Of a stretch of 64,000 nucleotides of DNA, positions 22,130 to 33,976 are shown piece after piece. This DNA is from Gadus chalcogrammus (taxonomy: Eukaryota > Chordata > Actinopteri > Gadiformes > Gadidae): positions 18,060,030 through 18,124,029 of the forward strand of contig NC_079413.1 in assembly GCF_026213295.1 (NCBI RefSeq), given 5' to 3'. Below the pieces are notes generated by a model. The model was not told where the DNA came from and ran no database searches. It worked only from the letters and a program-made list of their open reading frames with translations. The stretch's first letter is position 1. Each line of letters begins with the position of its first letter. A program made the position numbers and the translations under genes.

Positions 22130-22897
22130 CTTTCAGGTCGCTCAGTCAGCATGGAACCTTCCTAATGTCCTTGTCCTGAACGCTGACAAGACCATGGAGC
22201 TTATACTGGATGTCCGGTAGAAAGCTCCCCCCCTACAAGCCCTGCACATCATAGGTGCTGTGGAGCAGCGTGTTGAGAGCTTGAAGTCCCTGGGCCTGCA
22301 CATCACCAACACCCTCAGCTGGTCCGAGAACACGGCCGGCCACTGTGAAAAAGTCTCAGCAGAGGCTTTACTTCATTAGATCCCTGAAAAAAGCCTGCCT
22401 AAGCTGTCAACCGCTCACCCAGGCCTACAGAGGTCTGGAGGAGAGTGTCCTCACAGGGGGCATTACTGTGTGGTATGGCAACATAACAGTAAAGGCGAAG
22501 AAGGCCCTTCAGACGATCGTCAAAACTGTAAAGAGAATCATAGGCGCACAGCTCCCCTGCATGGTCACCCTGTGCATAATTCGCTGTAGGAACAAAATAA
22601 AATCCATTCGCCAGGACCCACATCCCCCCAGTTACAACCTGTTCAGATGGAGAAGCTCCGGTCGGGTGCTGAGACACCACCGACAAGAGAGTATCAGAAC
22701 AAAGAGCAAATTATTATATTTATTAGAATATGTACCTTTTTACTCTGTGGACTGTTTTACTATGTGTTTAATATTATGTGCTATTTTTATTTTAAATATC
22801 ATTGACTGAGTGAAACGCACAAGAATTCCAATGCCCCTGTGTGCACCTGTCCTTGGACAAATGGTAAAAATATACTGAACTTAACTGAACTGAACTA
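22130..22897 (+). mobile_element. LINE2/CR1-clade retrotransposon, 3' end
   Basis: A 5'-truncated non-LTR element. It contains the last part of a reverse-transcriptase ORF (see next entry), then a short 3' UTR ending in the tandem tail ACTGAACTTAACTGAACTGA. Such short terminal repeats are typical of L2/Rex1-type fish LINEs. Confidence 0.75.
22150..22735 (+). pseudogene. LINE2-like reverse transcriptase C-terminus
   Basis: It first reads VLNADKTMELILDVR, then a stop. In a second frame it reads VEQRVESLKSLGLHITN and LSWSEN, and in a third SQQRLYFIRSLKKACLS, TQAYRGLEESVLTGGITVWY, AKKALQTIVKTVKRIIGAQL and the terminal RCRNKIKSIRQDPHPPSYNL. This order matches the thumb and C-terminal region of CR1/L2 reverse transcriptases, including YRGxxESVLTGGITVWYG. 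At least two frameshifts and stops make it dead. Confidence 0.8.
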
Positions 22898-23496
22898 ATG
22901 TGGTGGTCTTTTCTTAAGTCCTTATGGACTCTCCTTCACATCCGTCCTTGACCTCATGACGTTCCCATCGCGGAAAGGGGTTAAGGAAAGGAAATAGGAG
23001 GTTCTTTTATAATTCAATAATCATTTTGACTACCCAACTATGGTTTGAAATTGAGCAAATAAAATTGCTGATTGTTGTGACACCGCTGGGTCAGGGGGGC
23101 GACCAGCTTAGTCCTCAGATCACAGTTCTAGAGGAATGATGTTTTAAGGTGAAAGAAGGGTTAAGTGACATCAACCTTAACATAAGATGTGTTGGGTTTT
23201 GGGGTGGCTCGAGGTAAACATGCATTTATTGTTTTCACCTCATTGTCTTTTAATTTAAAGCACAGTTAATGGAAAAAGTGACTTCTTCCTTTCCTTTAAT
23301 CAATATTTAGCATGATACATTTACCTTTGTAAACCGAGTGATGAATTTGCGGATCAACATTGAATTACATTTTATCCGATTTGTTGGTACCCTTCTAGTC
23401 ACATGATTGAATGAGTATTCGAGGAAATGCTTTTATTAACAGGACTAGAAATGGTCAGTAGTGGCTGAACAAATGGACAACTCTTAACTACAGCGA
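22898..23496. other. Non-coding, nothing recognised
   Basis: Unremarkable AT-rich DNA between the LINE and a CA repeat. Confidence 0.5.
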
Positions 23497-23626
<130 letters not shown>

Positions 23627-24914
23627 AACTGATGGCAAATCAGTTCTGAATAAGACTGATCAGTTGCATTGGCTCTCTCCATGTCCCCATGTGATTCAGA
23701 GGCTGAATGAAGGTATGGTTCATTCTCCTCCTATCTGTTTTGCTCTAACTCTATCTTCTGCCTCTGTTGTGGTCTGTGTGACAGATGACCCTCAGGTTTA
23801 TTAACATTTAATTCCCTGGTATCTCTGGAGCCAGCTTTCAGAGCGTTATCTCTGCTGTTGGCTCTCTCCTGGGGTCCTTTGATGCCACGCTCCGCACTCC
23901 GGACCAGCGTGTTTTGATCCCAGCGTTTCAAAGGGACAGCCCTTCTTTGGCAGACATTATGCACTGAGTGTCAGCCAGTGCCTGTTTCTTCATTGTTTCC
24001 TTCTAAAGAGTTCGATTTGTTTTTGGGGAGTTTGCCGTCCCTAAGGGACATTGTTTCATGTTCACACAGACCAGACATTGAGGCCAAAACAGCCTCACAT
24101 TTATGATTATTGTGCCAATTCAAACTCTGACTAGTTTCTCAAACTCTTTCAACATCTGTTTCTTTGTCATTGTTCTCTTAATTATGCATGAAGTGGGTGT
24201 CGACTCAGACTCCTGGGACCACTAAGGGCGGCATCCAAAGCCATCTCATTTGGGTCACAAACCATCAGAATTGTTAGGTTAGGGCATCAATGTCTCATTA
24301 TGCTGTTTGGCGCAATGCAATAATTTTGTATATTTGGCTCCATAAATCTGTGCAGCCCAGTGCCCAATGGTCCACACTCCGGCACTGGTCCAAGCCCAGC
24401 AGTGGAGAACCACTGGTTTAGAAAACCATCACTCACACTCGGGCTGGCGTAGTGGTGAGACTAGATGAAAGGGCTTCCAGACGCTACCCCTCATGGGAGC
24501 GACACTAGTTCTCCCTGAAGGTACTGGTTAAAAGAGAGGATCGCTAAATCCTCTATCGTCTCCAGGCAGAACTTAAACCAACAAACAACCCCCGGCCTGT
24601 CTGAGACACATGGACAAGGATCTGCAACATGAACACCGTTGGGCAAACACTAATTAAATTATTATGCATTTTCATTATCGAAACACAATGTTTTTAGAAA
24701 ATGTATTAGAAAAGTTATTAATTGTATTAATAGTGAGTTCCGTGCACTCAAAAGACAGTGCCAACAACAGTGTTATACCCCCACCTAGTAGCAGGGGACA
24801 CGGGGGCTGACCTTAACTCCACCAATAACACCCGGACGATGACCGATGTTGAGTTCTCATTTGAAATTCAAATCCAGGTGGATAAAGTCCCTCGTCCTGC
24901 TGTTCAGCAAACCT
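23627..24914. other. Intergenic, one orphan hAT end
   Basis: No gene recognised. GGAGAACCACTGGTTTAGAA near 24404 looks like the right end of a hAT element (GAGAACCACTG). No left partner with the same flank was seen. Confidence 0.4.
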
Positions 24915-24923
24915 GCTCTCTCA

Positions 24924-24972
<49 letters not shown>
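24915..24972. repeat. CT microsatellite
   Basis: About 27 uninterrupted TC units. Confidence 0.99.
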
Positions 24973-24975
<3 letters not shown>

Positions 24976-25599
24976 ATCCAAATAAAAGCATGTTTACAGT
25001 GAGAGAAGATGTCGACCAGCCGTCCAAACACTCCAAAGCCGTTCAGCCAATGCTCCTCTTTCTCCTGATCTCTCTCTTCCCCTTCTAAATATTTGGCTGT
25101 GAAATTATTTATTTTCCATTCATGCATGGATGATAAAATCTGTACATAGGGACTGCATAGTATAAAACAACAACCACAACAGAGTTTGGCAACACAGGAA
25201 CACTTTAGCATCGACCAGCGCTGATGTTTCACACCAACACATGAAGACTGCTCTATACTAACGAGCCGCCGGGTCCAGGTGTAATAGATGAGATGAATAG
25301 ATGCAGTCCAACGTAACGTTGACGAAGCACAGACAACAAAGCCCTCAGAGAGAAGGGCCCCTGAGTCGGGCCCCCGCTGGCTCTCCTCAGAGGTAAATGT
25401 CAGACCGCCGGGGGCTAAGCCCTTCTCCATGAATGGACAGACGAAACACAACGGCGCCCTGTGGTCCGACCGGCCCCCCGCCCGGGGGTCCCGAGTAACG
25501 CAGATGACGTCTCTGATCCCCTTTGTGGACCCGGACACCTGATCGCACGAGGGAGGGAACACAAACGCTGACCACCGCTGGTGCTTTGACCTGCAGCGC
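24973..25599. other. Downstream flank of the receptor gene
   Basis: Non-coding. The minus-strand 229-residue open frame here (24921-25610) is driven by the CT repeat and GC-rich sequence and shows no domain. It could include 3' UTR of the minus-strand receptor gene. No AATAAA hexamer was assigned. Confidence 0.4.
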
Positions 25600-25725
25600 T
25601 GGAACCCCACCTCCTGATGTTAGGGTGGGGTCCCCCCTGATGTTAGGGTGGGGTCCCCCTGATGTTAGGTTGGGGCCCCCTCTGATGTTAGGGTGGGGTT
25701 CCCCATGATGTTAGGGTGGGGTCAC
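25600..25725. repeat. About 21-bp minisatellite containing TTAGGG
   Basis: CCCCTGATGTTAGGGTGGGG-like units repeat about six times with small indels. Every unit includes TTAGGG. It lies 65 bp beyond the stop codon of the receptor gene, probably in or near its 3' UTR. Confidence 0.9.
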
Positions 25726-25790
25726 AGTGGGTTCGCCCCTGCTATGACCGCTCTGTGAAAAGGGCCCCCCCTCTGCACTGAGCAGCTGGC

Positions 25791-27173
25791 TCAGTGCGCC
25801 ACCACGGGCAGCGCCATGTCCTGGAAGGAGCGTGAGCCAGGGGGCTGGCAGGGGCCCTCAGGGGCCAGACGGCCAGGGGCCAGGTGTTCAGGGGCCAGGC
25901 ATTCAGGAGCCAGACGTTCAGGGGCCAGGCCCTCAGGGACAAGCCGTTCAGGAGCCAGACATCCAGAGATCAGGCGGCCAGGGGCCAGGCTCTCCAGCGC
26001 GGGGCGGTCGGGCACGGGATTCGGCGCGGGGTTCGGCGCGGTGGCGGGCTCCACACGGAGGCGGCGGTGCTTGTGCCGCACAGCCACCAGCAGCTGCCTC
26101 TGGAAGCTCTGGCTCAACAGGATGTAGAGGAAGGGGTTGATGCAGCTGTTAGCGTAGCCCAGGCTGATGGCCACGTTGTAGGCATACACGAAGAGCGGCG
26201 TGGGCCGCTGCACGCCCAGGTGCACCAGCTGCAGCGTGTGGTACGGCGCCCAGCACAGGAAGAAGGCCAGGCAGATGGCCACCGCCAGGCGTGTCACCTT
26301 GCGGGTCCGCGCTCGGCGCCGGCGCTGGGGCAGCGGCGCCACCGTGGCCCACATGCTGTGGAGGATGCGGACGTACACGCCGCAGATGATGGCCAGCGGC
26401 AGCGCGAAGGCCAGGACGAACTGGTAGAGTGTGAACCAGGTGGTGTCGGTGGCGGGGCGGGGCAGCAGCAGGGCGCAGCCCACCGAGCCGTCCGGCAGCG
26501 GCATCAGGCCGGCGTACATCCACACGGGCGTAATAGACGCCAGCGAGAAGAGCCACACCAGGCCCACGGCAGCCCCGGCGGCGCGCGGCGTGCGCAGGTG
26601 GTTGAAGCGAATGGGGTGCACCGTGGCCAGGTAGCGGTCCAGGCTCATCACCGTCAGGATGTAGGTGCTCACCAGCTGGCTGTTGGAGTCCAGCGCCGTG
26701 ATCACCGTGCACATGGTGCCGCCGAAGCACCACGAGCCGTTGCCCACCAGCTGGTGGATGAGGAAGGGCATGCCGAGCAGGAATAGGAGGTCCACCACGG
26801 ACAGGCTGAACACGAAGATGTCAGGCACGGTCTGCTGTGCGCGGAAGCGGATCTTGTTCACGGTGGTACAGAGCACCACGGCGTTGCCGATGATCCCCAG
26901 GACGCAGATCAGACCAAACATGCTCGCCATCAGCACGTTGTTGTAGAAATGCCCGTTTGGTGCTGAAATCAGTTCGGAAAGAAATTTAATCAGAAACGTT
27001 TCAAAATAATGTAAATCAATCATTTAAATGAAACACATATCCAATAGTAGAGGTTCCTCTAATGATAGTATTTGTCCTATCCGGTAGAAATAGGTTTTAA
27101 GCTGCATACCTTCAAGACTCTTAGATGAATTCAGCGACGAGAAAGAAGAATTTGAAATGTTCCCAAAGTCCAT
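25791..27173 (-). CDS. mchr1: Melanin-concentrating hormone receptor 1-type GPCR (two exons)
   Basis: Class A GPCR for the neuropeptide MCH, acting at the plasma membrane through Gi/Gq in the known family. Exon 1 is 27110-27173 (start ATG 27173-27171; donor CTTGAAG|GTATGC) and exon 2 is 25791-26962 (acceptor TGATTTCAG|CACC). The phase matches, giving 411 residues. The N-terminus has three N-glycosylation sequons (N5, N8, N15). Seven helices follow. Visible markers are N48 (TM1), D79 (TM2), C106-C184 disulfide, D113 in TM3 (the family's MCH-contact acidic residue), DRY 130-132, ITPVWMY 165-171, CWAP 258-261, and N297-P-F-L-Y301. SLGYANSCINPF and GMPFLIHQLVGNG are strongly MCHR1-like. MCHR2 is less likely. 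The C-tail is longer than usual because of nine pentapeptide repeats (347-391). The alternative unspliced start at 27023 lacks the sequons. Confidence 0.9.
25854..25988 (-). repeat. Coding 15-bp minisatellite in the receptor tail
   Basis: Nine 15-bp units encode pentapeptides around Leu-Ala-Pro-Glu-Arg (residues 347-391, variants LAPGR, LISGC, LVPEG, LAPEC, LAPEH). All are in frame. The array lies after helix 8, so signalling helices are untouched. Copy number is probably variable in populations (inference). Confidence 0.9.
26963..27109 (-). other. Intron of the MCH receptor gene
   Basis: A 147-bp intron with GTATGC donor and TTTCAG acceptor. It splits codon 22 after its first base, just ahead of TM1. 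A short N-terminal exon before a long exon carrying the seven helices is the layout known for vertebrate MCHR1. Confidence 0.85.
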
Positions 27174-28282
27174 CTTCAGTTCGGACTGGCGTGCAGAGAA
27201 ACACTCCAAACGCGTCTGGTCATTCCGTCCACTCAATTACGCTCCAAACATTCCAGAACTAAACCGGGCCATCATCCCCCGAGCGCACAGACAACTAGTG
27301 TTGAAGGAGCAAAGAACAGATGAGACGCATTGCGTTCCCCTCCTCAGTGTGGTGCGTTCCCATAGAGCCGCGCGTCCGGTGTTCCAACAGGTGCGCATGG
27401 GCGCCGCGTCGCAAAGCTCCTCCATCAGCCTCTCCCACTCAGTGAATCATCATCAGGTACTCCACGCTGTTCGATGTCTATAACTGCTTTTTGAGACATC
27501 CGTGCGTCAACTTTAGTGTCGCTGTATGTCGTTTTCCTATATTGGAAAATCAATATTATTGCATTGAGTCTGCTTCTTCACATGGGACCTGCGCGGTTCA
27601 CCATCACAATAGACATGAATGCAGGATTCCCATTACGGTCCGAGTCAGTCAGAACAGAACAGCAAATAAAACTTTTCTTGTAGTTTAAACTGTTTATACG
27701 GACGGATTGGATGCCTCTCAGGTCAGAGCCTATAATAACACCATGATAAATAACATTGGTCACAAAAAGTTGAAATAAGGACTAGACTGAATAAATAAAG
27801 GATCTAAAAAAACCTCAATAATCCATCATCCTTTCTTATCTTATCGCACCCGCAGATAGTGTTTCACATGGGTCACGATGCATCGCTAGATGTCGTCCTT
27901 TCCCCGCTGTCTTACGTTGCAGGCTGGACAGTCTGAGGTTTAAAACAGGTTTTCCCCACCTTTTTTGTTCCAAGGACCGGAATATTCATAAAAACATTTG
28001 GAAAACCCGTAGTCAATTTGAATGCCTTCATTTTAAGATGCATCACTTTTGAACAAAGGTTTTGTCTGTTTTTCAAGATTTTTTTTTGGTCAATCAATCA
28101 ACGCAATGAAGTGCTTGAGTCTCAGGCTCCCTTCAACAATGCAAAAATATAAAAACAACAATTTATAAGAGAAACAAAAGAAAAGTCACCTAAGACAAAA
28201 TAGTGCAAAGGAGCAATTTACAGTGCATTTACAGCTTACATTACAGTGTTTTAGTTGCATATTGATATATTTTATGGCCATG
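27174..28282. other. Upstream region of the receptor gene
   Basis: Presumed promoter side of mchr1. No TATA box or other motif can be assigned with confidence. Nothing else recognised. Confidence 0.4.
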
Positions 28283-28838
28283 TGTTAGAGCAGGGGTCGG
28301 CAACCCTAGGCATTCCCTCCCAGTGCAAATATGTTTGATTAGTTACAGAAAGCAGTGTTCTGAAATGGGATAAATTAATAGTTTTTAAACCTATGTTGTG
28401 AGTAAAAGAGAAGAAAAATATTGTTGCAATGGGCCTGTATGCATCGCCTTCACAGCCTATTGCAAAGCTGTACATGTCTTGAAGATATTGATGCCGCTGG
28501 TTCTAACATTCTCGTATATTCTCGTTTTTTACATTTCTCAAAGTGCAAATATGTTTTTGAAAGAGTTTCTGAAAATGGTGTTTTAAGATGGGACATATGT
28601 AATTATAATTAGTAAGCCCATGTTGAAATTATAACAACCAAAAAAACATTAAAATGTTGATGCATGATTGTGGACTATATGGAAATAGTACAATTCCAGG
28701 TCTTCTGGAAATGTTTTTGGTCGCTGTGTCATAATTCAGCTTAATTTTTTATATATTGTTGCTTAAGGCACACTCATTAACGAGAAAAGGTCAAACTGGC
28801 ACTGCATGTTAAAAAGGTTGCTGACCCCTGCGTTAGAG
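28283..28838. mobile_element. hAT element (Charlie-like ends), 540 bp
   Basis: Ends CAGGGGTCGGCAACC (28291) and GGTTGCTGACCCCTG (to 28830) are perfect hAT-type inverted repeats apart from a C/T or two. They are flanked by TGTTAGAG (28283-28290) and CGTTAGAG (28831-28838), an 8-bp duplication with one mismatch. A sequence around GTGCAAATATGTTT recurs twice inside. No transposase remains. Confidence 0.85.
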
Positions 28839-29289
28839 GAAATAAAATGACTCGGGTAACCTAAGACCTAAAAAAAAAACCTAAACAAAACCCGTTGGGT
28901 ATCGCTGGGTTGGAGGACAGATGTGCGTGTGGGTTGGAGTTCTCAACAGTTGAACCCGGTCACCGGAGCAGCAGGAGCAGGAGCAGGAGGAAGAGGAGGA
29001 GAAGGAGGAGGATGGGAGCGCTGGACCATATGCCCAAAGAACCCTCACACCAGGATCAGCACTAAACATGGAGGCTACACACAGGAGACGCATGCACACA
29101 CATTTGAAAAAGGAAGAATCAGAAAGTAAATATAGGTGGAGGCGACCTTAATGGGGTTTATGTGAAGACGACAGACCCCCCCCCCCCCACCATATCATAT
29201 TGGATAATAAAAATATCTAATTGAGCATAATACATGGAGCAATTGTCAATGTGATATAAAAAATATGTGAATAATAATTTTGTGTTTGG
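28839..29289. other. Intergenic, purine-rich patch
   Basis: An AGGAGCAGG/AGGAGG-type purine run lies at 28968-29015 and a poly-C tract at 29177-29188. No gene. Confidence 0.5.
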
Positions 29290-29722
29290 TGCGGCAGCAG
29301 CCGTTCTAGATGTTTTTATTCAGCCACCAAACCTCCTCCCAGCAGAAGCCGTTGCAGAGTATTTTATTGTGAAACGAAAAGGAAGTCAGCCATAGAGACA
29401 GCAGCCGCCAATGTAGAGGCTTTTATTGTGAACGGAAGCGGAAGTCAGCCACCAAACCTCCGAGCAGCAGCAGCCGTTCTTGAGACTTTTATTGTGAAAG
29501 AAAGCGGATGTGCGAGCGGCCGGACCTCCTCCCAGCAGCAGCCACACTCAGAGGCTCCGAGTTCGGGCGAAAGCGATTTTTTAAGGCGTACGCACGGTTT
29601 CGTTAATCTTTTCGAGACACAACCGAAGCCCGGATAGCATCCCGCGGGCGTCGATCCAACAACGAGGCGGGATTCGAACACAGCATCTGTCCTGGCGCCG
29701 TTCCGCGGACCCGTAAGGTGAA
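29290..29722 (+). promoter_or_regulatory. CpG-rich repeat region, candidate grb2 5' exon/promoter
   Basis: Three imperfect copies (about 75-90 bp) of a GCAGCAGCCGTT ... TTTTATTGTGAA block (29293-29500) lead into CpG-rich DNA with CCCGCGGGCGTCGATCC and a possible splice donor AAG|GTGAAG at 29716-29722. It lies 1.4 kb upstream of the grb2 start-codon exon, on the same strand, and vertebrate grb2 genes have a non-coding first exon. That this is the exon is inference. Only GC content, CpG and the donor-like site are seen. Confidence 0.3.
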
Positions 29723-29742
29723 GGTTTGTTTCTTCTGACGAC

Positions 29743-29809
29743 GGAAGCTAAGCTAAGTGGAGGCTAGCAGCTAGCCCCTGACGTCTAGCCTCCACTTAGC
29801 TTAGCTTCC
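29743..29809. repeat. Perfect 25-bp inverted repeat
   Basis: GGAAGCTAAGCTAAGTGGAG+GCTAG (29743-29767) is exactly inverted at 29785-29809 across a 17-nt loop. It starts about 20 bp after the donor-like site at 29720. Confidence 0.9.
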
Positions 29810-29849
29810 CTCTGGGGTTCAATATTCGGGGTTTGTGCAGAAGACGGGG

Positions 29850-30035
29850 TCTGGATCCACTGGTTTTACTGGTGAAATGGTGTTTCTAGGATGTGATGGT
29901 GGGGGACAGGGCTGAGATGGTTCGGGCTAGCCCTCATCCCACTGGTGTTACTGGGATGGGATGGTGGGGGGTAGCGCTGAGATGGTCCGGGCTAGCTCCT
30001 CACTGGTTTTACTGGTGAACTGGTGTAAATGGTGC

Positions 30036-30096
<61 letters not shown>
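29850..30096. repeat. 85-bp duplication followed by TG microsatellite
   Basis: A block with TACTGG, GATGGTGGGGG, GCTGAGATGGT and CGGGCTAGC occurs twice (about 29858-29935 and 29945-30000), then a third partial copy. About 27 TG units and a G run follow (30039-30108). Confidence 0.8.
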
Positions 30097-30098
<2 letters not shown>

Positions 30099-30681
30099 GG
30101 GGGGGTGACAGAGCTGGAATGGAGACAGAGCTGGAATGGACCAGGTCCCCATCTCACTGTACTTGGCGCAGTCCTGCTCCTAGCCAGATGAGAAGGCTTC
30201 CTGTGGACACTAGACTGATGTTATTTTAGTGTGTGTGTGTTGTTCTCAAACAGATGTGTTATGGCTTAATATTCGACCCATAACAATGAGAGGCTTCGTC
30301 ATCCTGCCTGTCAATACATGTTAAGATAATTGAACCTTCGAACTGTCACTGTACTGCATTGAGAGGAGAGGGGGTCGCTCTATTAATATTGAATGGTATC
30401 ATATATTCCAATCACCTAATCCACTACAAAAGTAGCCCTCTTGTTTACGCAATCAGCCCAATGCCATTAAAGCAGAGCTGCAGAACACCATTAGCTAAAG
30501 CGATGTGCTGGCCTCATCCACTTAAAGGGGGCCACTAAACCAATTAACGTGTTGGGTACCAGTGCTGACCAGCTGCCCGTCGACTGGCCGTTAGGGACCT
30601 GTCCATCAGGGATGGAGGTCACCTCACGGGCCAAGACAATACAGGCCAAGAGGCTTTAATTGTTTTCTTTTATTAGATTAT

Positions 30682-30915
30682 GGGGTGATAGTAGCTCAGG
30701 AGGTAGAGCGGGTTGACTGGTAAACGTCCGGATGGTTGCTAGTTTAATCCCCGGCTCTTTAATCCCCGGAGTGTTGAGATGTCCCTGAGTGAGACGCCTC
30801 ACCCTGACTGCTCCCGACGGACTGGCTGTCGTCCTGCGAGGCTGAAACCGCCGTCAGTGTGTGTAAATCGCTTTGGATAAAAGCGTCAGCAAAATCCCCT
30901 CAATGTAAATGTAGA
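30682..30915 (+). mobile_element. tRNA-derived SINE
   Basis: The A-box-like TAGCTCAGGAGGTAGAGC (30691-30708) and B-box-like GGATGGTTGCTAGTTTAATC (30729 on) mark a tRNA-related head. The tail GCTTTGGATAAAAGCGTCAG followed by AATGTAAATGTA is the common fish SINE 3' tail. Two shorter copies of the tail lie at 57509 and 63094. About 230 bp, plus orientation. Confidence 0.85.
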
Positions 30916-30991
30916 TTGTTTGACTCATGAGCAGCAGCCGGCTGGATGTTTGTCTGAAGTGTAGTTTTGTTTTGCAGGTGCGTCCCCTTGA

Positions 30992-31267
<276 letters not shown>

Positions 31268-31764
31268 TGAAGTGTCACAACTCTGTCCCGGACCCTGGAT
31301 ACAGAAGCCAGGGACATGACTCTGAACGACATGTATGGCATTGATAGTATCACCACCCAGCACGATTTCAGCCTATCAGAGTAGTGGGTTGTTTTGTTAT
31401 TTTGATTGGGAAACTGTCCCATCCTTCTATTAACACTTCTGTCTGAAGGTAATGGAAACTAACTACTGTGTGAAACTGATCAGGCTGTATTCAGGGAATA
31501 TTGGGCAGCCATCCCAAACTAACTGCATGATGGGTAGAACCAGGAAATAAATCCACATGCGACACTATTCTAGGACTATTTCAGTCATTTCAGTTTCATG
31601 AACCTTTGATTCCAAACGCTGACGTTTTTCTCTTTGGGGGAAAAGATAATCTGCTTGATTTCAGATTCTATCTCTTCATCTTATCCTCCGTGAGGAGATT
31701 GCACAATATTAGAGCGTACAGTGACTTTTACTGAGTTAAGGATTTAAATGCAATCTTAATAATC

Positions 31765-31915
<151 letters not shown>

Positions 31916-32462
31916 TTAAATATTTATTTCCTCTGTGTTTCAAGGAAACGTGTGTGCTAGCGAGAGACTTTGTTCTCGTATAAATCAGCCTTTGATGCCG
32001 CCTCACTTTAGAGATTAGATTATTTTTTTTCTGAGCTTTTTTTAGGTCACTTCTCCTTATGTTGAAGAGTCTGGCTTGGGGCGGACGTAATACCCAGAGA
32101 GGACTCTGATAGCTGCGGGCTGCAACTATCTGAAAAGCTCTTTTGTCAAGGCGGGTTATGGAAGCAGCTCTGAGTGTGTCTCCCTGCTCTGACCTGTAGT
32201 CCTGATGTGGAAGTATATATGGAAGTGGGATGCCACGCCTTGTGTTATTAACATAACCGACACTCGTTCATCAGGCATTAACTATTAACGGATAGTAATG
32301 AATGTGCTATAAAAGAGGAGCAGCATTTTTCATTGGTGGCCTTAATAAATACTTTCAAATTGCAAGTTGCTGATAATCTTTGTTTCCGAAGGTCTATTTC
32401 AATAGCACTTGAAAGAACGTGGTTATGAATTAGCATATCACAGGCCAACAGGCTTTTGGATA

Positions 32463-32609
32463 GTTTAAAGCAGTGGTCCTCAAAGTGGGAGGCGAAGAGG
32501 TACTGCAGGTGGTGCAGGGAGGATAGTGAGGGGGGAAAACCAAGCACATATGGACCAATAAATTGTCAATATGACTGCCTGATTCAATTTGAGAACTACT
32601 GGTTTAAAG
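32463..32609. mobile_element. Tiny hAT MITE, 131 bp, TSD GTTTAAAG
   Basis: Perfect duplication GTTTAAAG at 32463-32470 and 32602-32609. Ends CAGTGGTCCTCAAAGTG and TTTGAGAACTACTG are hAT-type. It is one of the shortest complete hAT derivatives here. Confidence 0.9.
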
Positions 32610-33976
32610 TTCTTCCAGTTACAACCAGTCTCTACAGCTCTGTGGGTCTGGACGTTTCTCTAGGTTGAACAAAGTCCAAGCCAGTGTTGGGAATCCCCCT
32701 CTAGAACATTATCTCAGTTCAAAGGAAAGAAGCAGAAGCTACCACTTGCTTTAAGTGTGTACGTCGACGGCTTGAAGATGCCTTCAGAGAACAAGGTTGT
32801 CATCATTTTCAGCCTTGCTGATCTAAGGTAACGGCCATCGTAATTGCTCAGTAACGCGAACAACCTAACTGGGTACTACACTACAAACAAAACTTTAAGA
32901 GTCATTCGAAGTCACTAATGAAGGATATTTTGGTTATTTTAGTATTTTTGGCCAGCCTTATTAATTGTACATTTGCAACAGTAGCAAAAATGACGACCAA
33001 GCGCAAGGATTTACTGTAAAATGAAGTTTCTTTCAGCAATTAAATAATTATCGGTCAAATATGATGTTGATTAATTGTAAATTGTTAAAATCCCTACTAG
33101 CAAGGAAGGATTATGGGATTTATGTCAAACATTGTTAAATAATTACTTGAAACTTCTCAATTAAATTCTGTTTAACAAGGGGGTCTGGATGTTTCATCGA
33201 AATAACTTAATATCAGTCTCTCCTGTAAAAAAGTATTTTCCAAACAGTTCAAATGCTCCCGAAATGTATTACAGTTTCAGAATAAAGCCCTTGTTAAGAA
33301 GGTTAATTTCCTTCACTGATGTAGTTTCACTAAAAGAAACCAACACAAGGTGCACAAGAGTTCTGCCCAGGCTGGTAGCAGCAGTGACTGTAAGCGTGCC
33401 CTTAATGGATCCAGGAAGCTTGGGTGAACACTCCATTGAGCTTAGAACAAGAGGCAGGACAGGAACACTCTTTATCACTCTCCACTGTTGAGATTATCTC
33501 CATCCCTCTGTTTGGCGGCCCTTCTCCTCTGGGTATACTATCCATCGCTGGCAGTTTGTGAAAGGCTTGTCTCGTGTGAGTGGATCAGACTGCGTGGTAC
33601 ACCAGCACGCCCCAGCCGGAGTCCCAGTCAGCTGCTGCATCCATGTTAATGAGAGACCCAGGACACGAGAACAAGCAGTGGTGGTGGTTGTGGTGGGAGC
33701 TTCAGTCCTCAAAGAACTCAAACCCACAAACCCTGACATGAATCCCCTGGACAGGCTGACGAGGTTCAGACAGCACACTCCCTCTGTTGAGGCCCAGGAG
33801 CCTGGGTAGGGATGGGGCCCCATCGAGGTCAGAGCACCATGGAGGTCAGAGCACCATGTGGGTGTTGAAATGTGTTCACACGTGTATGTGTGTTTACCAA
33901 GAAGTTACGCACACACAGGAACCCCCCCATTGGAACACATGTCCTTGTTTTACCGTGTGTAGTAGGAGCTCAACAC
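32610..33976. other. Intronic, nothing recognised
   Basis: No frame with domain content and no element ends. Confidence 0.4.

Noticed and set aside
24921..25610. 229-residue minus-strand frame
   Set aside because: Driven by the CT microsatellite (Arg-Glu repeats) and GC-rich sequence downstream of the receptor gene. No domain features.
26149..26733. 194-residue minus-strand frame overlapping the receptor
   Set aside because: Out-of-frame shadow of the same exon. The receptor frame explains the conservation.
25884..26786. 300-residue plus-strand frame opposite the receptor
   Set aside because: It is the antisense shadow of the GC-rich receptor exon. The Arg/Gln/His/Gly-rich composition has no family resemblance.
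26963..27023. Alternative receptor start at 27023 (410 residues, single exon)
   Set aside because: This frame reads intron sequence before the acceptor at 26963 and lacks the N-glycosylation sequons. The spliced form with exon 27110-27173 matches phase and known gene layout.
30682..30760. A genuine tRNA gene
   Set aside because: A- and B-box-like sequences are present, but the cloverleaf is degenerate and the fish SINE tail follows, so it is a SINE.
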